A DNA stretch of 64,000 nt. Source: Aspergillus flavus. Taxonomy: Eukaryota > Ascomycota > Eurotiomycetes > Eurotiales > Aspergillaceae. This document shows, piece after piece, positions 1-11,821 of this stretch. The notes under the pieces were generated by a model. That model saw nothing but the letters and a program-made list of their open reading frames with translations. It had not been told where the DNA came from and did not search any database. Positions within the stretch are counted from its first letter, which is position 1. Each line of letters starts with the position of its first letter. Both the position numbers and the translations under genes were made by a program. Location of the stretch: positions 806,001 to 870,000 of the forward strand of contig NC_092410.1 of the NCBI RefSeq assembly GCF_009017415.1. The letters run 5' to 3'.

Positions 1-444
1 GTCAGCACACTAGGGGGCGTTGCAATTGGGGAGCTCACGAGTAGTTAGGCCTGTGGAGACTCTCTGGCCCATGCCTAGAGCTCCAGACTGTCCTGCATGG
101 CCGGCACCAGTACTTGAGTTGGGTGGAAGAGGCTGTTGGATAAAGTTGACAACTGAAGAGGGTCATTCTCATATCTCGTGCGACCGAAAGGACTACATAC
201 AAACAGCAGTGGTTCCATAGTAGGAGAACCGTTCGCACAGCTCAACAAAGGCGATGGTATATGCAGTCCATTTAACACTTCCAGCGACACGACGAAGAGA
301 CTCCAGTTCCTCTCCAGTTGGGGTTGCGTAGCCGTCATCATGCGGAGAGGGAGCCGCCGAAAGCACTATAGTCTCTTGCTCTGAGAGGGGAGCTTTGAGT
401 GTCTCAAGAGCATTAGACTTTCCTCGGCTAATGGTGTCGCTCAT
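1..444 (-). CDS. POT/PTR2-family peptide transporter, 5' part only
   Basis: This is the N-terminus of a proton-coupled oligopeptide transporter (POT/PTR2 family), which imports di- and tripeptides across the plasma membrane. Exon 1 (444-201) carries the family hallmark ELCERFSYYGT at the first membrane helix. A 48-base intron (200-153, GTATGT...CAG) leads to exon 2 (152-39), which reads FIQQPLPP and then GAGHAGQSGALGMGQ, a glycine-rich loop typical of fungal PTR2 proteins. A second intron opens with GTGAGC at 38 and the gene runs off the window. The ATG at 444 was chosen because it starts MSDT; upstream in-frame codons are not ATG. The promoter lies to the right. The transporter call is firm; the substrate is inferred from the family. 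Confidence 0.9.
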
Positions 445-2596
445 AGTTGTGACAAGGCGAAGCACTGGTAAACAATACTGAGCAGAAGGTCAGGACGGTT
501 CAGGAATAAAATGAGATGATAAAGATTACCAAGCGAGGGGCTCAAGAGTGACTCTAGAACCAGAAGAAGAAAAAGAGACCCAAGAGGCAGCGAGGGCAAG
601 CTTCGGGCGAACGAAGGATAAAACACAAGAGAAAAAGAAGAAGGGAGTTGAAGAGTCGGCAGAGGATAGGGGGATGGGTCGAGTGCCTGGGGAAGATGGC
701 AGTCAATCTCGTGCCTGTCTGGAATAAACTTTTATATAGAAATTCACTCTCACCAGATGGGCCTCTTACATTTAATTGGAGAGAAATATTCCAATTCTAG
801 GCATCGGCCAGTGTTCTTCTACGAATAGCCAGGGATGGGACAGATTACTACTTAGTATCTGCTACCACTTTTGTGTCATACCTGAAGTTGATATACGGGC
901 TAGTCTTTCGTCCGGTATTGAGCTATGACCATTGAGAAGAGATACCAGGTCTACCCGTGACCTGACAATTGGTTTGAATTCCTTATCTAGGAGGTTGAAG
1001 GTAACGCAAACGCCACTGCTTGGTGAATGGGAACCTAGAGACGGCTACTCGCTGATGGTCTAGTCAGTATTTGAATCATGCTCAGTCTAAAGTTTCTCCG
1101 CACTCTTGGGGAAGTTTGTGGCCAAGCTATCATACAAATGTCAGGTTTCTCCGGATATCAGGCCTACTTTGAGAATGTCCATGATCCCCGAATGCAACAA
1201 AGAAGGCCTGGAACTCTTGGAATGTTTTTATCTAGTCATCTTTCGATTAAGAAGACACCATATGTTTGACGTTGCAAGTGTTGGTATGGACCAGCATCGT
1301 TGGTCTCCCAAGGTAACACAGCGAGAAAAGACGTTCAATAATAGGCGGGATATTGATTTGAGGCTATATCAGTGAATGATCCTACTAATTCTGACCCGTG
1401 ATCACCTGCGTGGACCAGCCATGTCCAGCCTAAACTGTTATTGTAATCATGGTCCTAGGACCTAATATGCAACGACATTCCCAAGAACCAGAAGACTGGT
1501 TTTCCTTGACATCAGAGTAATATATCATGCACCTGGATTTGCTATATATAATGACACAATAAGGGTAAACCCCATTAGAGTTGGAAGGCCCTCGTTGGCA
1601 ACCATCTGCCGAGCTACCAATACAACTCCTGCCTGGCTGTTCATCAAAAAGTCTTACTAAAATGAATTGGAATGGCATAGATAGATAACTGTTTAGGGAA
1701 GATACACAAGAAATCACTCGAGTGAGCCAATAGATGAGGCATCATACTACCTACGGTTGCACCTGAACACAGCTTATAGGTCATTATATTGATGAGCGGG
1801 AAGGAATTTAGAAAAAGGGTAGCCAAGGTTAGCTATAAGTGGCTAACGTATGAAGATATTGTCCGATTGGATGGTTGATTATTACGACGGATGGCATACA
1901 TACCAGCAAGATACCACGGAGGAGATATAAGCAAAGGAAACCTAGCGGTAACTTGGGCTAAGAAAAACACGTCTAGTCCCAGCCGTCTTGGAGGTGCCCC
2001 GCTGATGGTGTTCCCTGTATTTCTTTGTCCTTTGGTTTTTCTTTCCGTATATGTATTGTAGCGCGTCATATATCAATACCATGTATGCTTAACGCCAGAT
2101 CTAAGGGGAGCTCCAAGCTACCATCAACCCTGATGAGGGCGATGGTACCATGCATTCACGACGTTCTTGAAAATTTCTGAGTATCCTTTGTAATGGTTAG
2201 CCTGAGTGAGCATAGAACTATAGCCTATGTCAAGATAAAGAGAACGAAAGTCTCGAGCAGTGTGCTGGTCATATCAGTCATCATTCATTTAGTGAGCTAA
2301 CTATTTACATTCATCTCACGCAGTAACTCTCATTCGTGTAGGCAAATGATAGGAATGTTACAGACGGAGCTAACCAACATACTTATGTTGTAGTAGATAT
2401 GGGAAATCATCAGTGAGTTCAGGTCATCGCGTTTAATGAGTGTCGCCAGGTTGGGCAGAAGTAAGCGTTGAGCAGGTAGCAGGTGGTGTAGCCGCCATTT
2501 ACGCACAGCTTTTTGGACTCCTTAAGGCAGTAGCAGCCATATATTAAGGAGGAAGTTTCAGAGTTAGTGTTATCTCCAATTCCCGTTGTCATAAAG
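445..2596. other. Intergenic stretch, no supported gene
   Basis: About 2.1 kb between the transporter start and the end of the LURP-one-like gene. The first few hundred bases are presumably the transporter promoter and leader. A cysteine-rich open frame lies at 2419-2685 on the minus strand but overlaps the 3' end of the next gene and has no start or splice support. I see no other credible coding signal. Confidence 0.6.
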
Positions 2597-3373
2597 TCAT
2601 CGATCAAACATTCGCAGAGAAAACCGTGTCGGATATGATAACTGCAACAGCCGCAATCTAGAGACACAGTCAGCCAATTTTCCATCGCTAAGTTTGCGCA
2701 AGTTACATACTAGTGATTGATCGACGTGCGCAGTTATGATGATATCCAGGACCGGTCGATAGCCATGCTTAGAACTAGGAAAGCGCTTCATCAAGGCCAA
2801 CTTCTCGTTGTGTTGTATACTCTCGCGCACTTCCGCTACCTTCCTATCACCATCCACAATATCATATAATGCTAAAACATTCCCGCGACTCTGGACCTCT
2901 AGGGATAGTTCCTTATCCTCCTTACGCTTGGATTCGAAGGCTGCGACGTTGTCGAATGTGATGGTGAAATCGCCCCAACCAGATATACCAGACGTTCGTC
3001 GCGGACTAACGGTGGCTATCTTCGCACTACTACTCCCCGGCAGGGAGATGGACCAGGAATTCCTAAAGGACTTTCTGTAGATCTCGAACAAAGGGAGGCC
3101 CGAGGAATCTCTGAACTCCCGACACGGGCGGTCGTTGAATTTCCGACCGGAGGCTGTGAACAGAACTATACCGTCATCGTCTTGGATGCTATAACCAATC
3201 GCAGATTTTGGGTCACCTTGGGGTCGAAATGTGAGGAGAGATTTAGCTTCGGTCATATATTCTCTTCGAAGAGCGATCGGGCGCTGGGGAGCTTTCAGAA
3301 CTCTGCGAATCCGGGGAGAGCATCCGGTAGCCAACGGAGCTTGCAGGGGTGGTAGTACGTAGGTGGTGGACAT
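2597..3373 (-). CDS. LURP-one-related / Tubby-C2-like protein
   Basis: The protein starts MSTTYVLPPLQAPL and then shows the layout of LURP-one-related (DUF567, Tubby-C2-like) beta-barrel proteins: a strand with IGYSIQDDDGIVLFTASG, a middle GWGDFTITFDNVAAFES, and the C-terminal VDQSLV that begins the central hydrophobic helix. Uncut it reads 258 residues. A 69-base intron with a GTATGT donor (2717-2649), a CTGAC branch and a TTGCAG acceptor sits near the 3' end and is a multiple of three without a stop, so reading through gives a longer product. A second donor four bases later would give the ending FIISDTVFSANV, which fits a buried helix better. Molecular function of fungal members is not known. 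The family call is by fold pattern only. Confidence 0.7.
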   Translation of the reverse strand: MSTTYVLPPLQAPLATGCSPRIRRVLKAPQRPIALRREYMTEAKSLLTFRPQGDPKSAIGYSIQDDDGIVLFTASGRKFNDRPCREFRDSSGLPLFEIYRKSFRNSWSISLPGSSSAKIATVSPRRTSGISGWGDFTITFDNVAAFESKRKEDKELSLEVQSRGNVLALYDIVDGDRKVAEVRESIQHNEKLALMKRFPSSKHGYRPVLDIIITAHVDQSLVCNLRKLSDGKLADCVSRLRLLQLSYPTRFSLRMFDR

Positions 3374-4585
3374 TGTGCTGCTGGCGGTTGGAGGGGGAAT
3401 TGGGCTGCCCTGCGTTCTGAGGTGCTGCGATTGCGGGGAAGGCAGCTTTGTTTATAATCAAGCGGAGAGTTGGACGTGATAAGCCCATAAATCACTCGCG
3501 CACAGCCCGGCGCCCCCCGATGACTTCATAGGTGGTAAAGGTATTTACCCCATCCGGCTTGGAAGAGGCCCACCAATCAGGGCATCCATGGCCTGACCTA
3601 CTTTCCAGGTCCTAAGAATACCTGCCCAGACAAGTGGTCTGGAATGCGATACATGACTTGCCAAGACCGTTCGGTTGTGATATGGCCTCCTACTAAGGAG
3701 GATAGATTCGGAGTTACACCTCAATTTGACACATTGCAGAGTACTTGCAGGATAAGCTTACATAGTTTCCAATCAGACCACTCTAGGCACAAGAGTCGTG
3801 TAACTTTGACCTATCAAATAGATGTATATATACGGAGTACTCCGTCTATAAGACCTAGAGGCTGAACGATTGCCGTTCGGCTTATTCATGTTTCTGAGAG
3901 ATGGCGGTGTCATATGTGCAAACAAACCATACTCGCAGTCTCCCACGCCCAGCCACAAAACCCCGTGACCGATCCATTGCCCTGATCCACTTGGGGACTA
4001 GTCCCAAACCCAAACCCAGACGAACTGGAATCGCCCTGAACGTGTTCCCGGGTACACGGGTGGCACTCCCTTCCTTTTGTCGATCTTGGGCCCTTTTTTA
4101 TTTGTTCAAAAGAAAATTTCTTTTGGATGCTTATGCCCTAGAAAACCCATTATGATGACAACCATGTATTTATCCAATGCTGGAGAAAACCAGAAATAGA
4201 AGCGGAGAGGCTGAGGAAAGCCAAGACGCTTGCAACAATGCTAACGCGAAAACAGCTGGAATGTCTCAAATTTAACCCATCGTTTGACTGTTTGACTTGT
4301 TCCAAATTCCCCTCGACGGAGATCCGAGTGGGGGGCGACGGTCTCTTTTTTTAAGCCTTTTTAATCTATTTTTCTTTTACGGAGTAGCTCTTCGATGTTA
4401 ACCACTCATCTTTATGTCATAACGATTGGCTGTGGTTTCTCACTACCAAGGCATTCAACCCTTCACTGTCTGCGTAGTCAGCTGTTCGCTAGTCCTACTA
4501 CTTGAGTAGGTATCAACGCCCAGTTCTGCTGCCTGATTCCTACCTACCTCCACTTCATGACACTTCACCCCTGAAGTCCGTCGGT
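3374..4585. other. Divergent promoter region with palindrome and 9-mers
   Basis: About 1.2 kb between two divergent genes. It holds a perfect 14-base palindrome at 3832-3845 and a TACGGAGTA copy at 4378-4386, preceded by a T-rich run. No supported gene. Confidence 0.6.
3832..3845. repeat. Perfect 14-bp palindrome ACGGAGTACTCCGT
   Basis: Two head-to-head copies of the ACGGAGT core joined at GTAC. It overlaps the 9-mer TACGGAGTA that recurs through this window. The role is unknown; it could be a dimer binding site or a mark of a small element. Confidence 0.7.
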
Positions 4586-6016
4586 ATGAAAATATGGCGG
4601 CAACGTGCGTCTCGCCCCGTGCGGGTGCTCCTATACCTCCTAGCACTTGTGCTTCTGCTGTGGATCGTTCTACCCTACGACCACCCTATCCGGCTATCGG
4701 CTCGCTTTAATGTTACAGCCTTTGGTACCGCCCTCACCTCTTACCTTGGGGGCCGTTGGTGGTTCTCAGAACGCTCAACTTTCCCAATTGTGCTATCGGA
4801 CGATGTTGCTGTGTTGATGAAATCGGGATTTGGGACAAAGGATCGCATTGCCGCTTGGTTGGAAGCTCACGAGCACGACAAATTCAACAACCTCCTTCTT
4901 GTTGGCGACTTCGCGACACCCTCAGGACAACTTTTTAACTACAATGGCCGGCGCCTACCAGTTTCTGACCTCGTGGCTTGGATGCTGGAAAAGGGATACT
5001 TGTCTGCAGAACTGGCGCACCCACGACTGATGAAGCATTCTAACTTAAGCACTGCCATCTCCAACGGCGATGTGGACATCGCAAAGGAACTATCGAAGTC
5101 GTTCGGGTGGGAACTGGACGCTCTAAAGGTACCTAGCCCTGATTCTTAAACTTCCGTTCCGTCTCACATCGATGTGATACCTCATTAGTCGACGTGGAAG
5201 GCTGACATGTAATAGTTTATCTCCGGCCTTGAATTATGCTATGACCAGATGCCGGATAAAAAGTGGTACATTATGGCAGACGACGATACGTATCTCATGC
5301 AGCCCGCCCTCAAGCTGTTACTAGAACATCTTGATCCTGAAGTACCCCTATACGTTGGCAACGCGGTAGGGGACTACAAAGGCCGCTTTGCACATGGAGG
5401 ATCCTCCGTGATCCTATCCCAAGCCACAATGCGTCTTCTTTTCTCGCACCGCGAAGTGGTTACCTCGGCCCATCTAGAGTCTCTCGAAGAAACGTGGGGC
5501 GATAAACTTCTCGCGACGACATTGCTCAAATTAGGTATCTATCTCGACGAACGATACGTCATCTTTTTCAATGGGGGCCCACCTCGAGCCATAAGGGTCA
5601 CAGAAGACCGCTTGTGCGCGCCGATCATCTCTTTCCATAGTTTAACTCCTTCAGAAATGATAAATGTCGGTCGGAGGTTCCAGCATACAGATGAAGTTCT
5701 TCTTTGGATTGACTTATGGGATATCTACGGTGCCCCTTCTCTGGACTCGCCGGTACTCGAGTCAGGCCGAAAGGACTGGGACCACGTCGGAGGCCTGGAT
5801 GAATCAACCATGACCGTCAATGAAGTTTCAACAGCTCAGAGATGTATCCAGATATGCCAGAACTACTCAAAGTCTTGTCTGGCTTGGACCTGGGAGTCGG
5901 AGAAACAGCTCTGCCATATCAGCAACTGGATGGTACCAGGAGAACAGGCTGAAGGTAAAACCTCGGGAATCAATGTGCCACGTGCGAAAAATCTTGTTAG
6001 CATGTGTCGATCGTGA
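4586..6016 (+). CDS. GT31-like glycosyltransferase with C-terminal PAN/apple-like domain
   Basis: A type II membrane glycosyltransferase, probably in the Golgi. Exon 1 is 4586-5128, the intron 5129-5215 (GTACCT...TAATAG) and exon 2 5216-6016, giving about 447 residues. A single membrane anchor (VLLYLLALVLLLWIVLP) lies near residues 13-30. The catalytic domain carries MADDDTY around residues 202-207, the DxD-type metal and nucleotide-sugar site of the fringe/GT31 family, then the downstream FAHGGSSVILS segment typical of fungal members. From about residue 360 a cysteine-rich tail (RCIQICQ, SCLAWTW, QLCHIS) looks like a PAN/apple domain, often a carbohydrate- or protein-binding module. The start was chosen as the first ATG in frame just before the anchor. 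Sugar donor and acceptor cannot be told from sequence. Confidence 0.82.
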
Positions 6017-8092
6017 TCGACTCGGCTGACCATCCACAAACTGTCAACATTGCTCATAATCAGAGGGCAAGGCTTTCTCAATAGCACATCCCAGGATGAT
6101 CATTGTTAAGTCACAAAGAGCCCCACGGCAGTCGATGGAATATCATACCCGGATGCAGGGGATTCACCGAGCTGCCAGAGGTCGTTTTAGCGGGCGGTGG
6201 CGAAGTCTGCACAATTGACATAAGTATAGCGATTGCCTAGCTGCACGAGGTGTAGCATAAGCCCACCTATTCACACGATCTATTCAACAGATATCTTCAC
6301 CATTCGGCAACAAGGGGAATAGAGAAGTGACTTCGCCCTCGGCAGGGCTTATCTTTTGCACGCAGCCGACTCCTATTTTCTTTCTTCCACTACGACATTT
6401 TTATAGACGTCTCATCATTTGTGTACATTACGTTTCTTCATCGCTGTATATACTTCAAGTACTTCTTGCTTCACTTGAGAGTCTAGAATCAGGCAGGTTA
6501 GATTATTGAACGCCAATAAAGCCTCAGCATGGCTTTCACTATTGCACCTGGGGAGGTTTGATAATGCATTGGCTTTCTTTGACTGATGAAGGTTCACTGA
6601 TGCTTTCAAAATAAATCGTACAGTAGGGCTGCAAGGAGCTTATTCTGAACTGCAGTGTTCACATCATAAGGGAAAACATCATAATCTTTTGGAAGTTACT
6701 TTGCAAGTGACTGACGAAAGCCAAGTCCGACAATGTATCTCCTTGCATAAATCTTGACTATGATCCATGACCGCGTCCCGAGTAGTCGTAACAACCCGGC
6801 CGTCCACATTTAATTGGTTATAGTAGAGCCCTGCACCACATCCGGGCCCCTTGGCACATACACTAAGCTGTCGATCACTCCCAACGGACCCTGATGGGAT
6901 AGCGATCAACTTGTCTGGGCACGGGCACTGAACTCAGAGTCGCGTCATTGTTTTATCGCCTCAAGGGAGAAAGACCAGTAAGTCCTTTCTACTCCTGAAC
7001 GATTAGGCACGTTAAAATCAATAAACAACATCGACTTGGTATGAACAATTGTTTCTGGTATAATTATGACCTGCAGTACCTGAGACTAGCGGACCACTGA
7101 TCTACAGAATTCTTGCGTTGGAGCGGGATAAAATGTCCTATTCACTTCGTGACAGTACCCACTTCTCCAAAGAATTTTGTATCCTGACCCACTCCTGATG
7201 TCGAGCATCGATCAAATGCTGTTTCGGGTATCCCATGCTCTCCACCGAGACGATCTTGTCCTAACACGCTATGGCCCTCCCTTCAGGACCCACTTCCGGG
7301 TTGTAGTATACCTAAGGTACGGTACCTTTAAGGGCTATATCGTTGACTGTCCTTACTGGAATAACTTCAAATGAAATAGTTGGCTTTGTTGTCGCTGAGT
7401 AAGTTATGGAAGATATACAGAAGTGTGTGTTGTTGAACGCATATATCCTCAATCAACTGAAAAGGTATATGTTGTGCTCTCCACCTGATATGCGGGTCAT
7501 GTAGTAGGAAACACATCGTTGGATTGATAAACGCGTTGTTTATGTTCAATTATTTACTCAATTTCTTTTCTTTATTCCTTCATCATCTTGCAGATTCCAC
7601 AGCACCGATACCTGGGTCTCTATCCTGTCTTATGGTGTATGAGCTATGTCAAGCTTTGCGTACCCTTATTTAGCCACATTTTGTGCCTCGGAGCAAATGG
7701 AATCTCTTCCGTATCTTATATCGTTAACTTGCCGACAGCAAACCCACTTAGATTGCGCGATTCGACTAACCTCAGATGAAAGCTATAGCTCATGCGGGGA
7801 TCTCGGTAGATGGATTCCGTGTCGCGGGATCTATGCATCCGGCATCCGAACAGTCCTTCGGTTCGGATCAAGTATCATAACTAAACCGAGAGTATATCAA
7901 GACTCATCCGCTGGTTTGATTTGTTATCTGCTTATTAAAACAGATATTCGACTGACAAATGCTTCCTAACGTCCAAATAGAGGCAATAAAAAGGGCTTCT
8001 ATCTGGTCGCCATGGAAGTGATAACACTCAAATTCGCTTGATCGAAAATATCCAAGCCTAATACAGCATTCCGTATTAATCAGTTCGATATA
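6017..8092. other. Intergenic stretch, no supported gene
   Basis: About 2.1 kb of AT-leaning sequence. Short frames such as 6679-6909 (minus) lack an ATG with a good context, splice partners or recognisable motifs. The last few hundred bases should be the promoter of the NmrA-like gene. Confidence 0.55.
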
Positions 8093-9298
8093 ATGTCCCA
8101 ACACGTACTCCTCCTGGGTGCCACCGGCCAGACAGGCAATTCTATCCTTAATGGACTCCTTGAGCACGGCGAATATGTATGCGAGGAGATCCGTCAAACC
8201 GGCATGTCTATTTCTAGCACTAACATCATTTCGCTACTCAGGAAGTCGCTGCGTTGGTTCGTCCTTCGTCAGCTGGAACACCGAAAGTGAAGGCTGTGGC
8301 CGAACGGGATGTGAAGATCATCGCTGCCGATATCACCGGCCCGGTGGATGATCTAGCTAGCATCCTCCGTGACTTCGATGTTGTGATTAGTGCTATCGAT
8401 GCCTTGAGCATGCACGCTCAGGAGAATCTAGTCACCGCTGCGAAGCAGGCCGGCGTGAAGCGGTTTGTCCCGTGCGCATTTATCACCGTGTGTCCGCCGG
8501 GTGGTGTGTTCCGTCTGAGAGATGAGGTATTTCTACCCATTTAACCCATGTTGAGCTTCAGGATTGGCCTCCAGCAACGGAAGATAGCCCCTTTCGTGTC
8601 AAACAACGACCTGGATTACAGGAAAGTCGCTAACAGCTATACCACAGAAAGAAGCGATATACCAACATATCCGCAAGCTTCACCTCCCCTACACCATCAT
8701 CGACGTCGGATTCTGGCACCAGATCTCCTTTCCAACTGTTCCATCCGGCCGCGTAGACTACGCCTCCATGTATGCGCCCAACACAACCATCCACGCAGGC
8801 GGCAACGCACCAAACCTCCTCACCGACCTTCGTGACATAGGCCCCTTCGTCGCGCGCATTATCGCCGACCCCCGCACCCTCAATCGATCAGTCTACACAT
8901 GGTCCGACGTGCTGACTCAGAACGAGATTTTTGACATGATGGAGGAGATGAGCGGCGAAAAGATAGAGCGCACCTACGTGTCCGCTGAGACAATTGAAAC
9001 GGCCATTGCGACCTTCAAAGAGACTCTTGAGAAGGAACCAGAAAATATACCCACCCGTCTTGCACTGACCATGTTCCAGTATTTCCTCAGTAAAGCCATC
9101 CGTGGTGACAACCGGCCGGAGTATGCGAAGTATTTGGGTTACTTGGATGCCAGGGAGTTGTATCCGGATTTTGAACCGAGGAGCTTCAGGAGCTACTTGA
9201 AAGAGGTCCTCGATGGCAAGGCAGAGAAGGTGTATAAGGATAACGAGGGTATTGAGCAGTTGAAGAAATGGTTCTTTGAGTCGGGTTTGCCGCTTTAG
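8093..9298 (+). CDS. NmrA-like / isoflavone-reductase-like NAD(P)-binding protein
   Basis: An atypical short-chain dehydrogenase of the NmrA/isoflavone-reductase group, which bind NAD(P) and act either as reductases or redox sensors. Three exons (8093-8176, 8242-8526, 8648-9298) join in frame to 339 residues. The start MSQHVLLLGATGQTG contains the glycine-rich GxxGxxG dinucleotide-binding loop at residues 9-15. Then follow EVAALVRP (second strand), DFDVVISAIDA, and AAKQAGVKRFVPCAF, the usual GVKRFxPS/C stretch. The C-terminal half has YTIIDVGFWHQ, where the family often reads YTxxxxGxF. Intron 2 is 121 bases and ends TACCACAG. It stands alone with no partner enzyme, so substrate is unknown. 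Confidence 0.85.
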
Positions 9299-10184
9299 AT
9301 TCCAGTTAGGCTCCTATGTGGTGGGCAGTGCTTTGAAGGAAGTACTACGATGGATCCATGCATCCATTGTGTGGATTGATGAATAGCATCATATAATAGC
9401 AGCTAGTTCTGCTAAGTGGGCAAATGGTATTTATATTATTTTAGGACATTGAAGACTCCAGCTCCGTGCTTATTCTTTGACAAAGAGCATGGCCACCTGA
9501 GCTTAGAAGCGTTTCCTTCTCCACCCACTCTTCCAATCCCCACCATTCTATGTCTGTCAAAGGTGAATGACAGAATAGCAGCTACTACATTCTCTCAGAA
9601 AAGAACCTGATTCGCAGGCCGAGTCTCAGAGGCAGTTGGGGTTGTACCAGGGCCATAGATTTATGCTTTGTTTCGTACCTTTATAAAACCCACTTCTCCC
9701 CACAACAGACAATACCTTCTTTTCTCCTTAATCTGACACCTCTTGTCAAAAATAACGACATCCTTTGGCGGAGAGTTAGCATACTATTCCACCAAGGAGA
9801 GAGAAGCGAATACCCTCCATCAACTTAGTCACTACCAGGAGAAAACCTAATGTCCTACTCTCCTCAACAGCAAGAGTAGCTGGATTGAAGTGACTGAACC
9901 TTGCAATCCCCGACTTTAACGTTTTGGTTTGTCCCCCGCCGAGGCTGGATGGATCCCTGCTATCCTTGCCGCTGTCAGCGACTGACCTGCTTCTATAGTC
10001 AACTATGATCGAAAAGAGCCCCTCATATATTAAGTTTCTGGTCCCACCGCGATATGCTCGTCACCAGGGTGGAAGGGAGATATTAGGAGGTGGAAGGCTT
10101 GGTGCTTGTTACATATTGATTGGGTATGAAAAGACACAAAGGGAAAGATGCCTTTAATCGATATAAAGGCTTGAGGTTGATGAC
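9299..10184. other. Intergenic; promoter-like TATA and CT-rich stretch without a gene
   Basis: Around 9678-9690 there is TTTATAAAACCC followed by a CT-rich leader, the look of a strong fungal promoter, and then an ATG at about 9850 that reads MSYSPQQQE and stops. This could be the relic of a lost gene. Nothing else is supported. Confidence 0.45.
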
Positions 10185-10305
10185 AAAAGAAGGATCGAAA
10201 GGCTAGGGAGGCAGGTATAGGTATTGTGCTAACCCCGGCTGAGGTCATGGGGCTCAGCAGTGTCGGTCAGAAGAGCGGAGGAGAAGCAATACCAACATTA
10301 TAGCT
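10185..10305 (+). repeat. Diverged repeat copy 1 (inverted relative to copy 2)
   Basis: This about 100-bp segment matches, on the opposite strand, the region 10748-10853. Both share the exact core AGGTATTGTGCTAACC and an AGAAGAGC end. Most visible differences are transitions (A versus G, C versus T). Translated, it reads IGIVLTPAEVMGLSSVGQKS, close to the partner copy, and then reaches a stop, so the ancestral sequence was probably coding. Confidence 0.7.
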
Positions 10306-10541
10306 ACAGTGATAACCGTCGGATGGCATTGAAACTATCACATATCATGGGTATTGCTTTTTATGTTCACTCTTTGACAAGTGTCTTCAGCCGAGATTCA
10401 CCGAGAGAAGTGCGAAGCAAGATGCGTTCTAGGATAAGGATACTGTGAGCATTTCACAGCGGGGGTTGGAAGACAAGAAGGACTATGGCATCCAACATGG
10501 TCAGGGGTTGGAAAGGGTTATAATAAGCTCAGCAACAAAGG

Positions 10542-10853
10542 CTATGGGTCAGCGCCTCTTTCAGAACCCTGCCCTTTCAGCTCTCCAGTTTCCTTCGGGA
10601 GGAGCTTTGTGCAGTCCTGTTCTCCCTCACGCTGCTTCATCCTATCCTCCTTTCCGTATTGCTTTATCGTCCTGTTTTGCTTGGCAGAATCCCCAGCTGC
10701 CATCATTGCCTGCAGACCAGGATCAAGCGCTACCCTCTTGTCTTTGCTCTTCTGGCCGGCGTTGCTGAGTCTCACGATTTCGGCCCGGGTTAGCACAATA
10801 CCTATGTCTGCCTTTCTAGCATTTGAGTCCTCATTTTGACGATTGTCAGTCAT
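10542..10853 (-). pseudogene. Short hypothetical reading frame, likely a gene fragment (copy 2 of the repeat)
   Basis: From the ATG at 10853 the frame reads 103 residues, very rich in charged residues. It contains ADIGIVLTRAEIVRLSNAGQ and later GLQAMMAAGDSAKQNRTIKQ. I do not recognise a family. Its first third is matched in amino acids by the inverted copy at 10185-10305, which is truncated. No promoter or intron is obvious. It may be a fragment of a mobile element or a duplicated gene, or a small lineage-specific gene. The strong amino acid agreement between the copies argues that this frame was once translated. Confidence 0.4.
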
Positions 10854-11821
10854 TTCGATGATGGCCAAGCTGTATCTACCGTCAACCAATCAAGTCTCTG
10901 TCTGATTTGAGCTTCAAGCTCCACTCATATAGACTTACATTCTGAATCAGTTGCGTTTCGAATCTGACCGGTCAAGTTGCAAAGTTATCAGATGGTACTG
11001 TGAACGACCATCACAGTTCCAGATAGTGATACATGCAAGGTCACAGGTTTTCACCCAGCCATATATAGTGAAGACAGGCCTGTCATGAGGATATATGACG
11101 GAACTAACCCTCAGTCTCTCGCGTAACATTCCAAGTCTACAGATATAATCCGGAATCATGGGACAGAGCTCCCTTAGTGAATGGGTATCACCACAGATTA
11201 GCTAGCATCATTGACTGTATAGTTTTCTCTGTAGCTATTTTCCCAAGAATGTTGTATACGTCACGTAGCTACAAGGAATAAGCACAACTAGTCTCCATCT
11301 ACGTTCTAGTTGCTCTGCGTGTATTGGGGTCATTGGCAGAGATGTTGTCTCCATAGACATTCAGCCGGGGAATACAGAATTCCTGTAAGTTGAGATTGAA
11401 GGATCCGGTATGTACCTGCTTTCCTTCCATTTTCCAGCAGCTGATATGAGAAGATGACTGTTTTCTTTTGTTCTAGGAGATGTTCACCTGATATAGCCTG
11501 TCAACGTTCCTATTGTTATGTTTTCAGGGAATGGATAAGTCCCAAAAATGTTCAAGTCGAAAGTACCGGTATATCACTGTTGGCTTCTTGGCTTCTTTAT
11601 TTGTTCTCCATTCAAGAAAGACATATATGGAAATGTAACACTCCAGAGTGGCAAACATACAATCACCGGAACTGCCTAAATTATACATAGAATATAAGGA
11701 CATACAAAATTAATATTGAAAATGATGGCTAACACCCCCATTCTTTATATAGGTCTTTCCAAGCCCTAAACGACTATGGATTCTAGAATCAGTAATCGAG
11801 CAACTGAAAGACCGCCTCCTT
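10854..11821. other. Intergenic stretch, nothing recognised
   Basis: About 1 kb with short non-overlapping frames and no motif or splice-supported coding sequence. Confidence 0.55.

Noticed and set aside
2419..2685. Cysteine-rich minus-strand open frame of 88 codons
   Set aside because: It overlaps the 3' end of the LURP-one-like gene in another frame, has no signal peptide and its start lies inside the intron of that gene.
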